From Conchocele bisecta (Eukaryota > Mollusca > Bivalvia > Lucinida > Thyasiridae), in contig CM055279.1 in NCBI GenBank assembly GCA_029237695.1, forward strand, positions 62,007,586 to 62,071,585: 64,000 nucleotides of DNA. The letters run 5' to 3'. The notes under the pieces are model-generated. The model ran no database searches. It was not told where the DNA came from and saw nothing but the letters and a program-made list of their open reading frames with translations. This document shows positions 36,541-47,584 of the stretch, one piece after another; the first letter of the stretch is position 1; each line of letters starts with the position of its first letter. The translations under genes were made by a program, and so were the position numbers.

Positions 36541-36795
36541 CTACGGAGCCCCGCAGGGAACGTAGAATTCTTTTTTTATTAATTCGTTCCCACGAAATAA
36601 CAATTCGTTCCCTAATAAAAAAAATATCATGCGTCTGTGAGAATTTCCTCGCAATATCAAACTATTTGATGAAGTGTGCAATATACGGGCCCGCAAGGGA
36701 AGTAGAATTCTTTTTTTTATTGAATTCGTTCCACGCGATATAACAATTCGTTCCCTAATAAAAAAAATATTATGTCCCCTGCGGGGCTCAGTACA
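36541..36795. repeat. aattcgttccc element, two tandem units
   Basis: Each unit has a gccccgcaggga-like head, gtagaattctttttttatt, aattcgttcccacgaaataa and cgttccctaataaaaaaaat. The last part ends ctgcggggctc in inverse sense. Confidence 0.75.
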
Positions 36796-36918
36796 AATCA
36801 ACACGTTAAGTTTTTCCGTTATCGTGATGGCAAAAGTGAATTCGGGTACGGCGGACAGACATAACGAGTTCTACGATAACGGGAACTCACTGATGGGATG
36901 CGTACCCCTCAAACACGT

Positions 36919-37131
36919 TAACCCTTAGCCTGCTGATCGCGAAAACTGTCGTCTGCTGTTGCTTTATATTTTGCTCTCTTTCTCAATAAAAACATGGTTT
37001 GACAGCACTTTAGAATCATTTCCATTGGAAATGATTCTAAAATGCTGTCAAACCATGTTTTTGACGAGAAAAATCGAAAATAAAACATAAACAGCAGACG
37101 ACAACATTTCATTCAGCAGGCTAAGGGTTAA
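36919..37131. mobile_element. MITE-11 copy 2, well preserved
   Basis: ttaacccttagcctgctgat to agcaggctaagggttaa; centre agaatcatttccattggaaa with arms aaaacatggtttgacagcac; nearly perfect over 213 bp. Confidence 0.88.
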
Positions 37132-37139
37132 CGGAAATT

Positions 37140-37351
37140 GCCAAGTCATTTGACCTCGAGCACAGGGACCGCATGTGTGGGCTATCGAATGAAAATATGG
37201 ATGATGACAAACAGGTATATGAAGTTTCAACCCGATCCAACTTCCGGTAACAGAGATAGTAGGTAGCCGAAAACTAACGCAAATCAGACGGACAGACGGA
37301 CAGACACGGGGTGACTATATAACAGTTTCGAGGTACATAAACTGCTGTATT
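37140..37351. repeat. Repeat hosting the ORF-bearing transposon
   Basis: gaccgcatgtgtgggctatc, gtttcaacccgatccaactt and cagacggacagacggac match 12362-12510. Confidence 0.55.
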
Positions 37352-38694
37352 TAGTCTATCCCCTGAGTCTGAAAAGAGGCCTAGAAATGAGTTTTACATA
37401 ACCGATCATGTAGAAAATTTCCAATGGTATTTTTAGTTAACCATGTCTATGTGGAGCATAATAGGGGTGGATGCCCAGCCAGGATGTGGTGCAGTTTTTC
37501 TGAATACGCATTTCAAAATGGCCGCCTAATGTACGTATATTGTCAGTTTTTGTCAACATACCATATATTTTACTTACTTTATCAAGTCAGAAACTTGTAT
37601 TTTGAGACAGCATACTATTTTATCAACTCTTGGTCATCATATGTATATTTCTCTATCGTCATATTTTCAAAATGGCCGCCAAAATGCATATTTTTTTTAT
37701 TTGTGATACAATATATTCGAGTATGGTATTGGTGGTAGGTTTCTGACTGAAACTAAATATTTGAGCATTATTAAACCCTATAGTGTTCAATATTACATTG
37801 ATTGATACCAGGAATAATCTCCAAACAACAATATGATGTTGTTTCTGAAGTATGATGCGACCCATACAGATATAAGTACAATATATGAGTGCCGCACAAG
37901 CACTACACTATGCCGTATTGTTTGTTACTCAATATGGTTTATACTTATCAGACGTACACAATTACTAACTAACATCAGGGGGTAACTGATTTGTTTAATT
38001 ATACATGAATTTCCATCTGTTGTATGACATTCTAACAAGATAAAATTACCAGATTTGCCATCTTCAGTGACAGTAGACAATACAACATATGCCTTCGGCG
38101 TCTTTGAGTCAGACTTTATAATTTGTTATCATAACATTTGCTGAATACTAATTTCACCTCATTATGCCTAAAATGGTCGCACATGCGGTAGATACTTTTC
38201 ATCAGCTTGTGATCCATATGATAGACTATAGTAATGTCTGTGAGAATCATTTCCTTCACACACTGGATAAATAATGTTTACAATGAATATTACATCACCA
38301 AATAGTGTATTGGATTGTTATCTGCAGCGACACACTTATTCAAAATGGTATAATTGTTTCATGATCTGACAAATGATACGTGCTACCATGTAGACACCAG
38401 ATAATCTGCATTTATATATTATGTTGAATACTATATAAATACGAGTAGCGAACACTAGGTACTTGTCTGATTGTTTGAATGAATTGAATGACTAGATACT
38501 ATATTTATCAATGTGACATACACCAGCATTTGTTGGATCATGAACTAATTATGTGTTTAGTGAAGTTTACTTGTATTACACATGTACATAATTCGTTCGG
38601 TTATATAACAGTTCTGATTGGGTGTAACACATGTTCATTTGGTATGTCTCTTATGTAAGACCTGTATTAAGTCGCATCACTCGCTTCGGTCAAC

Positions 38695-40098
38695 TTATTG
38701 GGCAGTCAAATTGTACTTTTGAAGAGCACCTTCGTTTGTATAAAGATGTTGAAATTTGCCACAGTCTCTGTTTAATGACTGTTCGATGCCCATGTCATGC
38801 CACACTCCACTAAATGGCATACCAGTGCGATACACAGCAGCATTATCACCTGATATCGCCTCGTGGATTTCTGGTTTGTTCACTTCCAGGAGATGTCCTT
38901 CAATTACATTCACACAACCCCATCTAGCATAGTTAATATGACCGCACATAAAGTCTAGGGGAATCATTTCGGCAAACGTCTCAAGTTCAAGAGATCGATT
39001 TCCATCTCTTTTTGCAGCTATATAGTCCAGGAGTAGTTGTGAGATGAAACTTACATAGTTGTCCCAAAAGAGAAATGTGTCAGACCGCGATCTCCCGTCC
39101 ATTGTGAACTCACGCATACGAATATTCATGCTCCTGGTGTTTTGTTCGAATTCTTGAAGAACGTTCTGTATTTCTGCTGTGTTGTCAGCACTGACTGGTT
39201 CCGTGTTCTGAAGAAGCTCTGATAACCGTAATGCATCGTCAGCAATTGCGTGTCTGTCATCACTTGGCAATGTTTTCTCATTCTCTTCCATCCACTCTTC
39301 AAACGCAGTCCATTTCAGTCGATTCATTGCTTCATTCAACAGTTTATGTGACCTGACCCCACGGTTATATGACTTTCCCTTCACAATTTGATGAACAGCC
39401 CTTGGACCATACACCTTCGCCTCAACTAAAATATCTTCAAAGGCACTTTCTTCCATCAAACGGCCAATGTCACCCATGTAATTCATAGCTCTGTGCATTC
39501 CACCCATGTCCAATTCATCAGTCTGAAATTGATCAAAGTGTTTCCATTTGATCATCTGCGCTTTACTGTATATTGCCTCGTCATACGTAACATACGTCCA
39601 ATCCTGACCAAGAGACCTGAATAGGCACTGGAAGGTCTTCATCATCGTGTATATCATATTCATCTCAGTAGCAGACGCAGGTATCATGGGACAGTAACCA
39701 ATCTTGATTTTCTGAGGATTCATATTGTAGGTAACCGCAGCATGGTATACGGTCCATCCAGGAATCTGATTAATGTCAACTTTCTGAAAGTCGGCTTCAA
39801 ACAGTTTCATTGGCATCAATCTAGCTTGTATATATGCACGGTCTATAGCTCTTGCTGCTTCATGTGCATCAGAGCAACTGAAAAACCAGTCAAGGTTAGC
39901 TTTACGAATCAAGTGCTGGGGCCCAGGCTGCTTACCTCCCACGCGTGGACATTCCAAAATGGGCAATGTTTCATAACTATGTGATCGCTTTTCAGTAGGT
40001 ATCGGCTTTGGCATAGGGCCGAATGTGCCTCCAATTGTCTGAGTGTCAGGGTGGTAAATAGTTATGGTTTTGGTAGAGTGGAGGAAACCAGTAAAGTG
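38695..40098 (-). CDS. Uncharacterised transposon-associated protein, C-terminal exon (468 codons including stop)
   Basis: The frame is open from an acceptor-like aatttttag ending at 40099 down to a TAA, with the first Met at 40014. The 28 codons before that Met look coding (HSTKTITIYHPDTQTIGG), so the Met is probably internal and an upstream exon is missing or unseen. Near the C terminus it has GHINYARWGCV, EVNKPEIHEAISG, VYRTGMPFSGVWHDMGIEQS and LNRDCG. I recall the pattern Y-A-R-W, then P-E-x-H, then F-S, then D-x-x-x-E-Q-x-x-N from many uncharacterised proteins in corals, molluscs and fish. A role in transposition is inferred from its place between inverted repeats; catalytic residues are unknown to me. 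No stop or frameshift over 468 codons suggests recent activity or selection. Confidence 0.7.
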   Translation of the reverse strand, partial: HFTGFLHSTKTITIYHPDTQTIGGTFGPMPKPIPTEKRSHSYETLPILECPRVGGKQPGPQHLIRKANLDWFFSCSDAHEAARAIDRAYIQARLMPMKLFEADFQKVDINQIPGWTVYHAAVTYNMNPQKIKIGYCPMIPASATEMNMIYTMMKTFQCLFRSLGQDWTYVTYDEAIYSKAQMIKWKHFDQFQTDELDMGGMHRAMNYMGDIGRLMEESAFEDILVEAKVYGPRAVHQIVKGKSYNRGVRSHKLLNEAMNRLKWTAFEEWMEENEKTLPSDDRHAIADDALRLSELLQNTEPVSADNTAEIQNVLQEFEQNTRSMNIRMREFTMDGRSRSDTFLFWDNYVSFISQLLLDYIAAKRDGNRSLELETFAEMIPLDFMCGHINYARWGCVNVIEGHLLEVNKPEIHEAISGDNAAVYRTGMPFSGVWHDMGIEQSLNRDCGKFQHLYTNEGALQKYNLTAQ

Positions 40099-40348
40099 CT
40101 AAAAATTGTGCAGATCTTGATTAGACGGCTAGCTACCAGCTGTCTCATCTGGGTCTACACAAATTGTGTAGTCTCTAACGGTTTATATCGTGTTCCAAAA
40201 TAGTGTAACGATGGACTTGATTGAATAGTTTATATATTACACATTTTATAGCGTATTCTGCCACTATTTTACGTATTCTGCTCTATATTTATTACATGTA
40301 TATCGATCATAAGGTGTCTATCCGAATCCATTTTTTATATATTTGGCG
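40099..40348 (-). other. Region upstream of the transposon gene, disturbed by a hairpin element
   Basis: A copy of the cagatcctgatcag hairpin family (40108-40165) sits directly before the putative acceptor of the long exon. No coding exon is recognisable between here and the right inverted repeat, so the element may be 5' damaged. Confidence 0.4.
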
Positions 40349-40752
40349 GCCATCTTGGATTCATGTGAACATTATACCATCGTATTTATGTACTGAAATT
40401 GGTTGCATGTATGTAGTTAATCATTTACATCACTTCCTGATGCTTAAAGCTATTAGAATTTTCATGTGGAAGGGATTATTATAACAAAAACTTGAAATTT
40501 GGCGGCCATCTTTAATAGCGATTTGCAAAAAACTGCACCAGTTTTGAGCTGGGCATCCACACCTATTATGTTGCATATGGATATAGGAAACACAAACCAC
40601 CAACGGAAATTTTCTACATGATCGGTTATGTAGAAAATATTTTTCAATTTCTGGGGGATAGACTAATTGGGTTTGCGACCCTTTGTGTCCACATGTGAGC
40701 CTGTACACATACACGACATACACAGGCGGTTATTGGGTTGGGGACCAATCCT

Positions 40753-41040
40753 GTAGCCGATTTCATCAAAATTGCAAAGTATACTTTCCTAGGAAAGTAT
40801 ACTTTGAGGGGAGCAATCATTGATTTTTCCGAAATGCATTATTTCATGCAGAACTAACGATTGCATATATTTGATGATTAAAACTATGCAGAATTATTAT
40901 ACTGAATTTATTACATTATCACAGCCAAAATTGGCTGTGATAATGTAATAAATTCAGTATATAATTAAAAATTAATAAATTTATTCTAAAATTGAAAATT
41001 TCTCCCTCAAAGTATACTTTGCAATGTTGATGAAATAGGC
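40753..41040. mobile_element. MITE-1 copy 7, right end shortened
   Basis: One of the two aagtatacttt motifs of the right end is lost; it abuts MITE-2 copy 7 directly. Confidence 0.8.
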
Positions 41041-41044
41041 CCCT

Positions 41045-41289
41045 GGGGGCCGTTTTCACTAAACTTCTTACGACTAAAATGTTCGTAAGCGCAAATTTAG
41101 AATCGTCTGCAAATTTGAATTGATGGATTTACATTTATTGAGCATAGGCTGCATATGCAGCCTATGCTTAATAAATGTAAATCCAACAATTATTTACAAG
41201 AGAAAACAGTGTTAATGTGAAATTTACAGACTATCATAATTTTGCACTTACGAACATTTTAGTCGTACGAAGTTTAGTGAAACGGGCCG
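41045..41289. mobile_element. MITE-2 copy 7
   Basis: gggccgttttcactaaactt to gtttagtgaaacgggcc, central palindrome intact. Confidence 0.85.
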
Positions 41290-41406
41290 CAGCTGGTGCC
41301 TGCAAAGAAAAACTGACATGTATACACGGTGTAAACGGGCTACCTGATCAGAAACATCAGAAACGGTACGTGTACAGAAAACCGAACACAAACAAGAAGC
41401 GATATT

Positions 41407-41735
41407 TTATCCCGTCAACACAGTGCGTATGTGCCGTGAAACACGGTGCCGTGAAACGTTTTTGATATCCTGTCAATACGACATAATCACTGCGTATGAA
41501 TATGTGCGGTTGTCATACTATTCGATTTTCCGATTTTGAGGATGCGGTTGGGGTTATAGTTTTCATTTTAAAGCTATTTGTATGTGTTGACGGGATAAAT
41601 AGAATAGTAGGTTAGTGCCGTGAATGGGAAAACATATCTGGCGCAGCACGACAGAGCCTCGCCCATCTCGGTTCCTAAGCCTTGCCAGATATGTTTTCCC
41701 ATTCATTGCACTAACCTACTATTCTCTATATTTCC
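41407..41735. mobile_element. MITE-3 copy 7
   Basis: The long first-hairpin variant (cataatcactgcgtatgaat), then the second hairpin with an internal deletion (gcgcagcacgacagagcctc). Confidence 0.8.
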
Positions 41736-41867
41736 TATGACCATATATGACCCACAGAATACATTTAATGAAATTAACGACGATTTATTTTAACACAGAC
41801 ATCTGGTATACGATTGAATACAACGACCAAGCAAACACCCCTGTGGGTAATGTACACCATGCGCACC

Positions 41868-42050
41868 TTGTGACCGTTTCATTAAACTTCGTACCACTAA
41901 AATGTTCGTAAGTGCAAATATATTATAGTCTGTCAATTTCACATTAACATTGTAAACAATTATTGGATTTACATTTATTGAGAATAGGCTGCATATGCAG
42001 CCTATTCTCAATAAATGTAAATCAATCAATTGAAACTTCCAGACGATCCC
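41868..42050. mobile_element. MITE-2 copy 8, right arm lost
   Basis: tgaccgtttcattaaacttc, centre attgagaataggctgcatat; ends at cttccagacgatccc. Confidence 0.75.
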
Positions 42051-42623
42051 AACGTTGTCCTCTATGTCTCATGATCTACAGGGGCAACTTTGATGTGATA
42101 AAGCACATGTATCACGTGACAGTATGTACAAGTTATGTACTTATTGTTCAGCCAAGTGTACAATGCAATGTCCCGTCCGAGTATTGATTTTCGTTTTCCT
42201 GTCGAACAGTGAATCATTAAATCTGGTAATGTATAACAATGTTAAACGTTGTAATATGTGAAACACGTGGAGCACAATGCTGCCCAGCGATTGGCTTAGA
42301 AAGTAGGGCGAAATATAAGTAATGCATCGTGACGTCCGATTCGGAATTAGTTCGTGTAAAGATTTCTGGAAATAACACCGAATCGCCAAAAGCTATGAAT
42401 ACAGCGTCGTCAAAGACACGACACTATTTGCCTGTACTGTATATCCGTGCGTTTTGGCATCGAAATTGCCCCAGTCTCTGTTGAAATATAGAGAATAGCA
42501 GGATAATGTCTGGTTATATCAAGTTCATCAGAAAAAGTTGGGAGACGCGTAGGAATTCCGAGGCTCGTCCAGGAATTCTTGCCGTGTTTCCGAGCCTACA
42601 TGTAGCCTGATAACAGCAAATAC

Positions 42624-43143
42624 TACTGTCTGTCTCCACGTTTTGCTGCCGACGAACTTTTGGCTAATAAAGTAAAACACATTAAATCTAAACAAATATT
42701 TAAAAGTAATTACCTTTTTATCAATAACAAAAAAGTTACCCTCCCCAAAAATATTTATTTGATGAAATTCCATCAAATATTGATTTTATTGCGAAAAAAC
42801 GATTTTCCTACGGGAATTTAACATGGAGGCTAAAAATAGATATTTTTTTAATATTTGTTTTATTTGTGGACCGATTTTCAAAATCTAACTTTTGTTTTCT
42901 TAATTAAATCATTTTCAAGCTTTCTCGCCAGGTTTCGCAGTCAATTTCCAAAAAGGATAAAAAAACGAAAAGTTTTGGAAATTGACTCCGCATAGGAAAA
43001 TCGATTTTTCACAATAAAATCAATATTTGATGGAATTCTCTTTTTTGTTATTGATGAAAAAGTACTTACTTTTAAATATTTTTTCGATTTAATGTGTTTA
43101 ATTGCCGAATGTTCGTCGGCAGCAAAACGTGGAACAGACAGTA
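42624..43143. mobile_element. MITE-8 copy 2
   Basis: actgtctgtctccacgtttt to acgtggaacagacagtag; about 520 bp; centre aaaaggataaaaaaacgaaa. Confidence 0.82.
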
Positions 43144-43191
43144 GGCTGGTATTCTCTTTCTCAGGCGACGTTTTATGCTAGCCGATGATCT

Positions 43192-43499
43192 AGAGCCGAT
43201 TTCACCAACAGTGCAAAGTATACTTTACTAGCAAAGTATTCTTTGAGGGAGTAATCATTTATTTTTCCCGACTGAGTGCATTATTTCATATAGAACTAAC
43301 GACTGCACATATTTGATGATTACAAGTATGCAGAATTATTATACTGAATTTATTACATTATCACAGCCATTTTGGCTGTGATAATGTAATAAATTCAGTA
43401 TAATAAAAATTAATAAATGTATCCTGAAATTGAAAATTTCTCCCTCAATGTATACTTTGCTAGAAAAATATACTTTGCAATGTTGGTGAGATAGGCTAC
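43192..43499. mobile_element. MITE-1 copy 8
   Basis: agagccgatttcaccaacag to gttggtgagataggctac; 308 bp. Confidence 0.83.
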
Positions 43500-44265
43500 T
43501 AGTTTTCGTTGAAAAGAACTCGGACTCGTTAACGTTGCATGTACTGACGTAACTCGGTAACGCCATGCGATTCTGTTCGACCAAGGAAAGTCAGATTTCA
43601 ATTCGACAGTATGTTATCAGTTAGTACGTATTCGTCCAATACAAAGTTCGTTACTTGAACAAAAATAGGAAAACGTAGGTTGAAGCGCCCTAACTTTCAG
43701 GTAAGAATGACGAACATTGCCCAACATTGACATGTGTATCCTGTTTATGGACAGGAATTGCCGGAAGTGACGTTTGCCGACTGGATGCGTCGCGGCGTAA
43801 ATCGGCCCGCGGCCATCTCGTCCACGTGAGAGAACAGTAAGCGCTTCCTCGTTCTGTTGACGTTCACTGTACAGTCATTAGCCTCGTCACAACGTTAGAA
43901 CACGGACCCTGTTGTTTTGTGGCCACTGTACGACCAGACTGCACAGCATCTGCGCGGTCTAGATAGGGTGTACACTGTTTCAGTATGATAAATTGTTCAA
44001 ATTGACGCGGTCACATATTCAGCCCATATAAGAGCTATGCTTCCGTTTTAACACCATCCTACAATGTGTGTGGTTTAACAAGTCCGACGAGATGGGGTGA
44101 ACGTAAACATGTTGATTTCGATTTTAATTGACAGAAGTTGTCGCGATCGCAAGACTGACGACTGACAAACATGGCCATGTTTCTGGAACGATACACTATG
44201 ACTAAGAAGCAAATGATATGATGTTGTAGAGAAGTTTCCTGGTGCCAGGTCTGAAATTTGGATAC
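43500..44265. other. Unique sequence without a recognisable gene
   Basis: 43760-43980 is GC-richer and free of the window's repeats, so it could be a promoter or untranslated exon, but no frame or splice pair could be justified. Confidence 0.4.
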
Positions 44266-44269
44266 CTCT

Positions 44270-44410
44270 TCAGTCTGTGAAGATGTCTATGGGTAGTTAA
44301 CATGGGGAAATATATTTTTTTTCGCCATAAAATCAATATACATGTAGAACCAAATTTCACTAAATAAAAAGAAGGCTCGTTCTTAATTCTGATTTAATTT
44401 AATAGTATCC
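44270..44410. mobile_element. MITE-7 half copy
   Basis: gtgaagatgtctatgggtag, taacatggggaaat, aagaaggctcgttcttaatt. Confidence 0.65.
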
Positions 44411-44465
44411 AGTTTAAACGTGGGTCATCGTCTCCGACAGGCATGTTACACACGCACAGTCACAT

Positions 44466-44541
44466 AATTTATGGATTTACATTTATTGAGCATAGGCTGC
44501 ATATGCAGCCTATGCTCAATAAATGTAAATCCATAAATGTA
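44466..44541. mobile_element. MITE-2 core only
   Basis: Perfect 76-bp palindrome: atttatggatttacatttat and tgagcataggctgca with complements; outer arms absent. Confidence 0.85.
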
Positions 44542-44619
44542 CATGTTACATGTATCCACTTCAATACGTGTACACTGGAAGTTACCATGGCGCATATCAT
44601 TGTGGGGATTTAGTGGCCG

Positions 44620-44992
44620 ATTTGTACGGAGCCCCGCACGGGACGTAGAATTCTTTTTTTTTATTAATTCGTTCCCACGAAATAACAATTCGTTCCCTCA
44701 ATTTAACAATTCGTTCCCACGAATTAACAATTCGTTCCCTCAATCTAACAATTTGTTCCCACGAAATAACAATTCGTTACCACGGGAACGTGGGAACGAA
44801 TTGTTAATTCGAGGGAACGAATTGTTAAATTGAGAGAACGAAATATCATTTCGTGGGAACGAATTGTTAATTCGAGGAAACGAATTGTTATATCGTGGGA
44901 ACGAATTGTTAATTCGAGGGAACGAATTGTTAAATTGAGGGAACGAATTAATAAAAAAAAATCCATGCCCCTTGCGGGGCTCCGTAGATTTG
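44620..44992. repeat. aattcgttccc element with mirrored internal array
   Basis: Ends gtacggagccccgcacggga and ccttgcggggctccgta are inverted. Between them about seven units (aacaattcgttcccacgaa) run one way to about 44783, then about nine (gggaacgaattgttaattcg) the other way. Confidence 0.85.
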
Positions 44993-45344
44993 GGCTCATG
45001 CCGTCAATTTATTTATGTATTTAATGGTGGTTAACGACCTGTGAACTGCTGTCAATTTACCCGAGGGAAAAATCTTAGTCGACTAAAGCTAGTCGACGAA
45101 ACTTGGGTTAATCGACTAACTAACGTTCGTGAAATAGTCTACATGGATCTCGGGGTTCCGGTATGGGTGGAGACGCATGATTAAATTACCCAGTGACCAT
45201 TTCCCAACGTAGATTACATTTAGGTGGTCAACCATCTGAAAGCTGTATACATAGTTGACCAGACAGGCAAAACACGTCACCGGGTATGCAACGTGTTCGA
45301 GCCAATTCCCACCATTAAATATAAGCCGAATGAATGAATGAAAA

Positions 45345-46217
45345 GCAAAACATATATAAACAATGCAAAAACAATATTGTTTTTCGATAATATTAAATTA
45401 AAGCAAACTTTAAGAATGAGCCTTCTTTTTATTTAGTGAAAGTTGGTCCTACATTGATTTTATGGCGAAAAATCAATTTCCCTATGTTAAAGGTACATGC
45501 CCACTCAGTAGGCACACACTGTTCTTTATATCAAGAGACATTATCCGAGACATTTTCTGGCAAAAATAAACATTCATTCACCATTATCCCACGTATTGAT
45601 TGGCATTATTATGCATTTTATATCAGACGTAAATTTCCACACTAATATCAGGGGCGATAACAGTGTTTCCTTGAAATGTTAACGGACATTACTATTTATT
45701 CTCTGTGTTTATGTTCTGATGTGCAATGATCATACTTGTAAATCTGTCGAAAATATTATATTTTCAGGTGACACATTTAATTAGTATAAATAATTAAAAA
45801 ATATCATGCCTCATTTGCATATGAAAATAGCCCGATACCACCGCGCGTCACTATCAGTAAAATAAATACAACTGTATTTATTATTATTATATCTGTATAG
45901 TGGGCACTCGTAATTTTTAGAACTGGTGGAATAGTGACACATTTATACACTTATTTAATTTAATTCCTATAAAGAACATTTTGTGCCTACTGAGTGGGCA
46001 TGAACCTTTAAATCACTAGACATCTAGATTTGCAAAATTTAACTTTTGGTTTCTTAGTTAGATCATTGCTAAGCTATCTAGCTAGCTTATGTTAAATTCC
46101 CATAGACAAATACATTTTGACCAACTTGCTAAAATTTAATATTATCGAAAAAAATAATTATTTTTGCATTGTTTATATCACCGTACAATTTGGGCAGGTT
46201 TCGTGAAACAGACAGTA
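45345..46217. mobile_element. MITE-7 copy 2, split by a MITE-5
   Basis: tataaacaatgcaaaaacaa, gaatgagccttctttttatt, aatcaatttccctatgtt, then MITE-5, then aatttaacttttggtttctt and gggcaggtttcgtgaaacag. Confidence 0.8.
45488..46010. mobile_element. MITE-5 copy 5, nested in MITE-7
   Basis: ttaaaggtacatgcccactc to gagtgggcatgaacctttaa; about 520 bp. Confidence 0.83.
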
Positions 46218-46448
46218 GTTGACCGGGCAGGCCAGACATGTGATTTTCAGTGTCGAAAATGAGGCATATTTCTTCTTGACCGTATATCCCACCATTAAGT
46301 GGTGTACCGGATGGTCCCATATTATGTGGATTGTTGTTGGTTGGTATTGCCAATTGTGTACAGAATGCTTCCAACTACATGTATTTACATAATTTGGATA
46401 ATGGATTAGGGACGGCCATTTTATTTTGTTTACACATTCTAATACTAT

Positions 46449-46720
46449 TTAATCGTTTTTCAGGATAAGCAGAAGCCTGACGTGTAATCGGTAGCATAGC
46501 AGCCTCGTGTATCTCTTGATGTTGAGGGCCACATCTGGGATTTCTGGCAGGATGGCTCTGGTGACGAGTGATCCACCGTCGATGATAATGGAAGTAAGCG
46601 TTTGGCGATTGGATAAACTGGACCATGTTTCGATCGAGTCCACAGTTGCTGTTGTATAAATTCGAATCCAGCTTATGGGCTGGCGTCTGACATCGTCGAG
46701 GGTATCGAGTCAGGTTACTC
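46449..46720 (-). pseudogene. Open frame of about 75 codons that may be a gene relic
   Basis: In one minus frame it reads LDTLDDVRRQPISWIRIYTT, then VDSIETWSSLSNRQTLTS, then SIIIDGGSLVTRAILPEIPD, ending LLILKND and a stop. Composition looks protein-like and the segment is not one of the window's repeats. Family not recognised, no start or clear splice sites; it could be chance. Confidence 0.22.
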
Positions 46721-46837
46721 AGGTGTTCATCTTCCAGGCGATATAGCGGGTACGTTGGAACACTTCCGCTTTTAATTGTTGAACTTCACGTTTAAATCAG
46801 TGTCTGCGTTATGTATGTACCAGTCAGAGACTGCGCT

Positions 46838-47045
46838 TTAACACTTACACTGCTGAATTAAATATTTTCGTCTGCTCCTTGTTTTTTTATTTCCCATTTT
46901 TTCCTCATAAAAACATGATGTGACAGCCCTTTATAATCATTTCCATTCTGAAGTGCTGTCACACCATGTTTTTTTATTGAGAAAGAAGGTAAATTATAAA
47001 ACAACAGCAGACGACAGTTTTCGTTTCCCGCATTTTAAAGGATAA
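46838..47045. mobile_element. MITE-11 copy 3, decayed
   Basis: ttaacacttacactgctgaa, cgtctgctccttg, aaaacatgatgtgacagccc and complement, agcagacgacagttttcg. Confidence 0.7.
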
Positions 47046-47213
47046 TGATTCCATTTCGAACGTCTCATGTATTGGGTCATACAGTTTTCATACCGAGTGA
47101 GCTCATCCGATGGACACGGTTTCAATGTTGCATGCAATATTGCATTGATGACTTGTGTTGAATTTCTAACAAAAGTTCCTGAGTGGAATGGTCATAAATT
47201 GACCTTTTTGTCC

Positions 47214-47584
47214 ACATTATAGGAATGAATGGCCTTTTTGTGGAATTTATCGGGGTATAAACTTGGAAAAGTCGCGGGAATACTGGACGAAGGCCCGAAG
47301 GCCTCGTTCAGTATTCCCGCGACTTTTCCAAATTTATATCCCCCGATAAATTCCACAAAAAGGCCATTCATTCCTTATAATTCCAGCATTTGAAATAAAT
47401 TCATCAAGAAAATGTGTTTATTTTGACAGACGGCAGTCATTTGTTTACATTGACAGCACCGACAGCGCACCTGTAGAAAGTAGTTCGGCGTGGGAGTTTA
47501 CTGGGATATAACTTTTGGACAGACTTGCTACTGGCCAATCAAATGTTATTGGAATTGTGTAAATATTTTTGTGCTGGAATTATT
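47214..47584. mobile_element. MITE-9 copy 1
   Basis: A 170-bp palindrome (ggaatgaatggcctttttgt, aatttatcggggtataaact, aaaagtcgcgggaatactgg with complements) is followed by a unique tail ending atttttgtgctggaattat. Confidence 0.8.

Larger units (their letters stand above)
37352..40665. mobile_element. 3.3-kb DNA transposon with imperfect terminal inverted repeats and one long gene
   Basis: The ends pair as inverted repeats of about 180 bp. Both outer ends read TAGTCTATCCCC inward, then ACATAACCGATCATGTAGAA, a GGATGCCCAGC block and a GTGCAGTTTTT block. The motif AAAATGGCCGCC or its near copies recurs twice inside each end (about 37513 and 37668 on the left; 40342 and 40500 in reverse on the right), like subterminal transposase-binding sites. 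ATT stands directly outside both ends (37349-37351, 40666-40668), a possible 3-bp target duplication. It sits inside an older repeat at about 37140-37350. Superfamily not recognised. Confidence 0.7.

Noticed and set aside
44537..45024. Asn/Phe/Pro-rich and Arg/Glu-rich open frames on both strands
   Set aside because: Translations of the aattcgttccc units.
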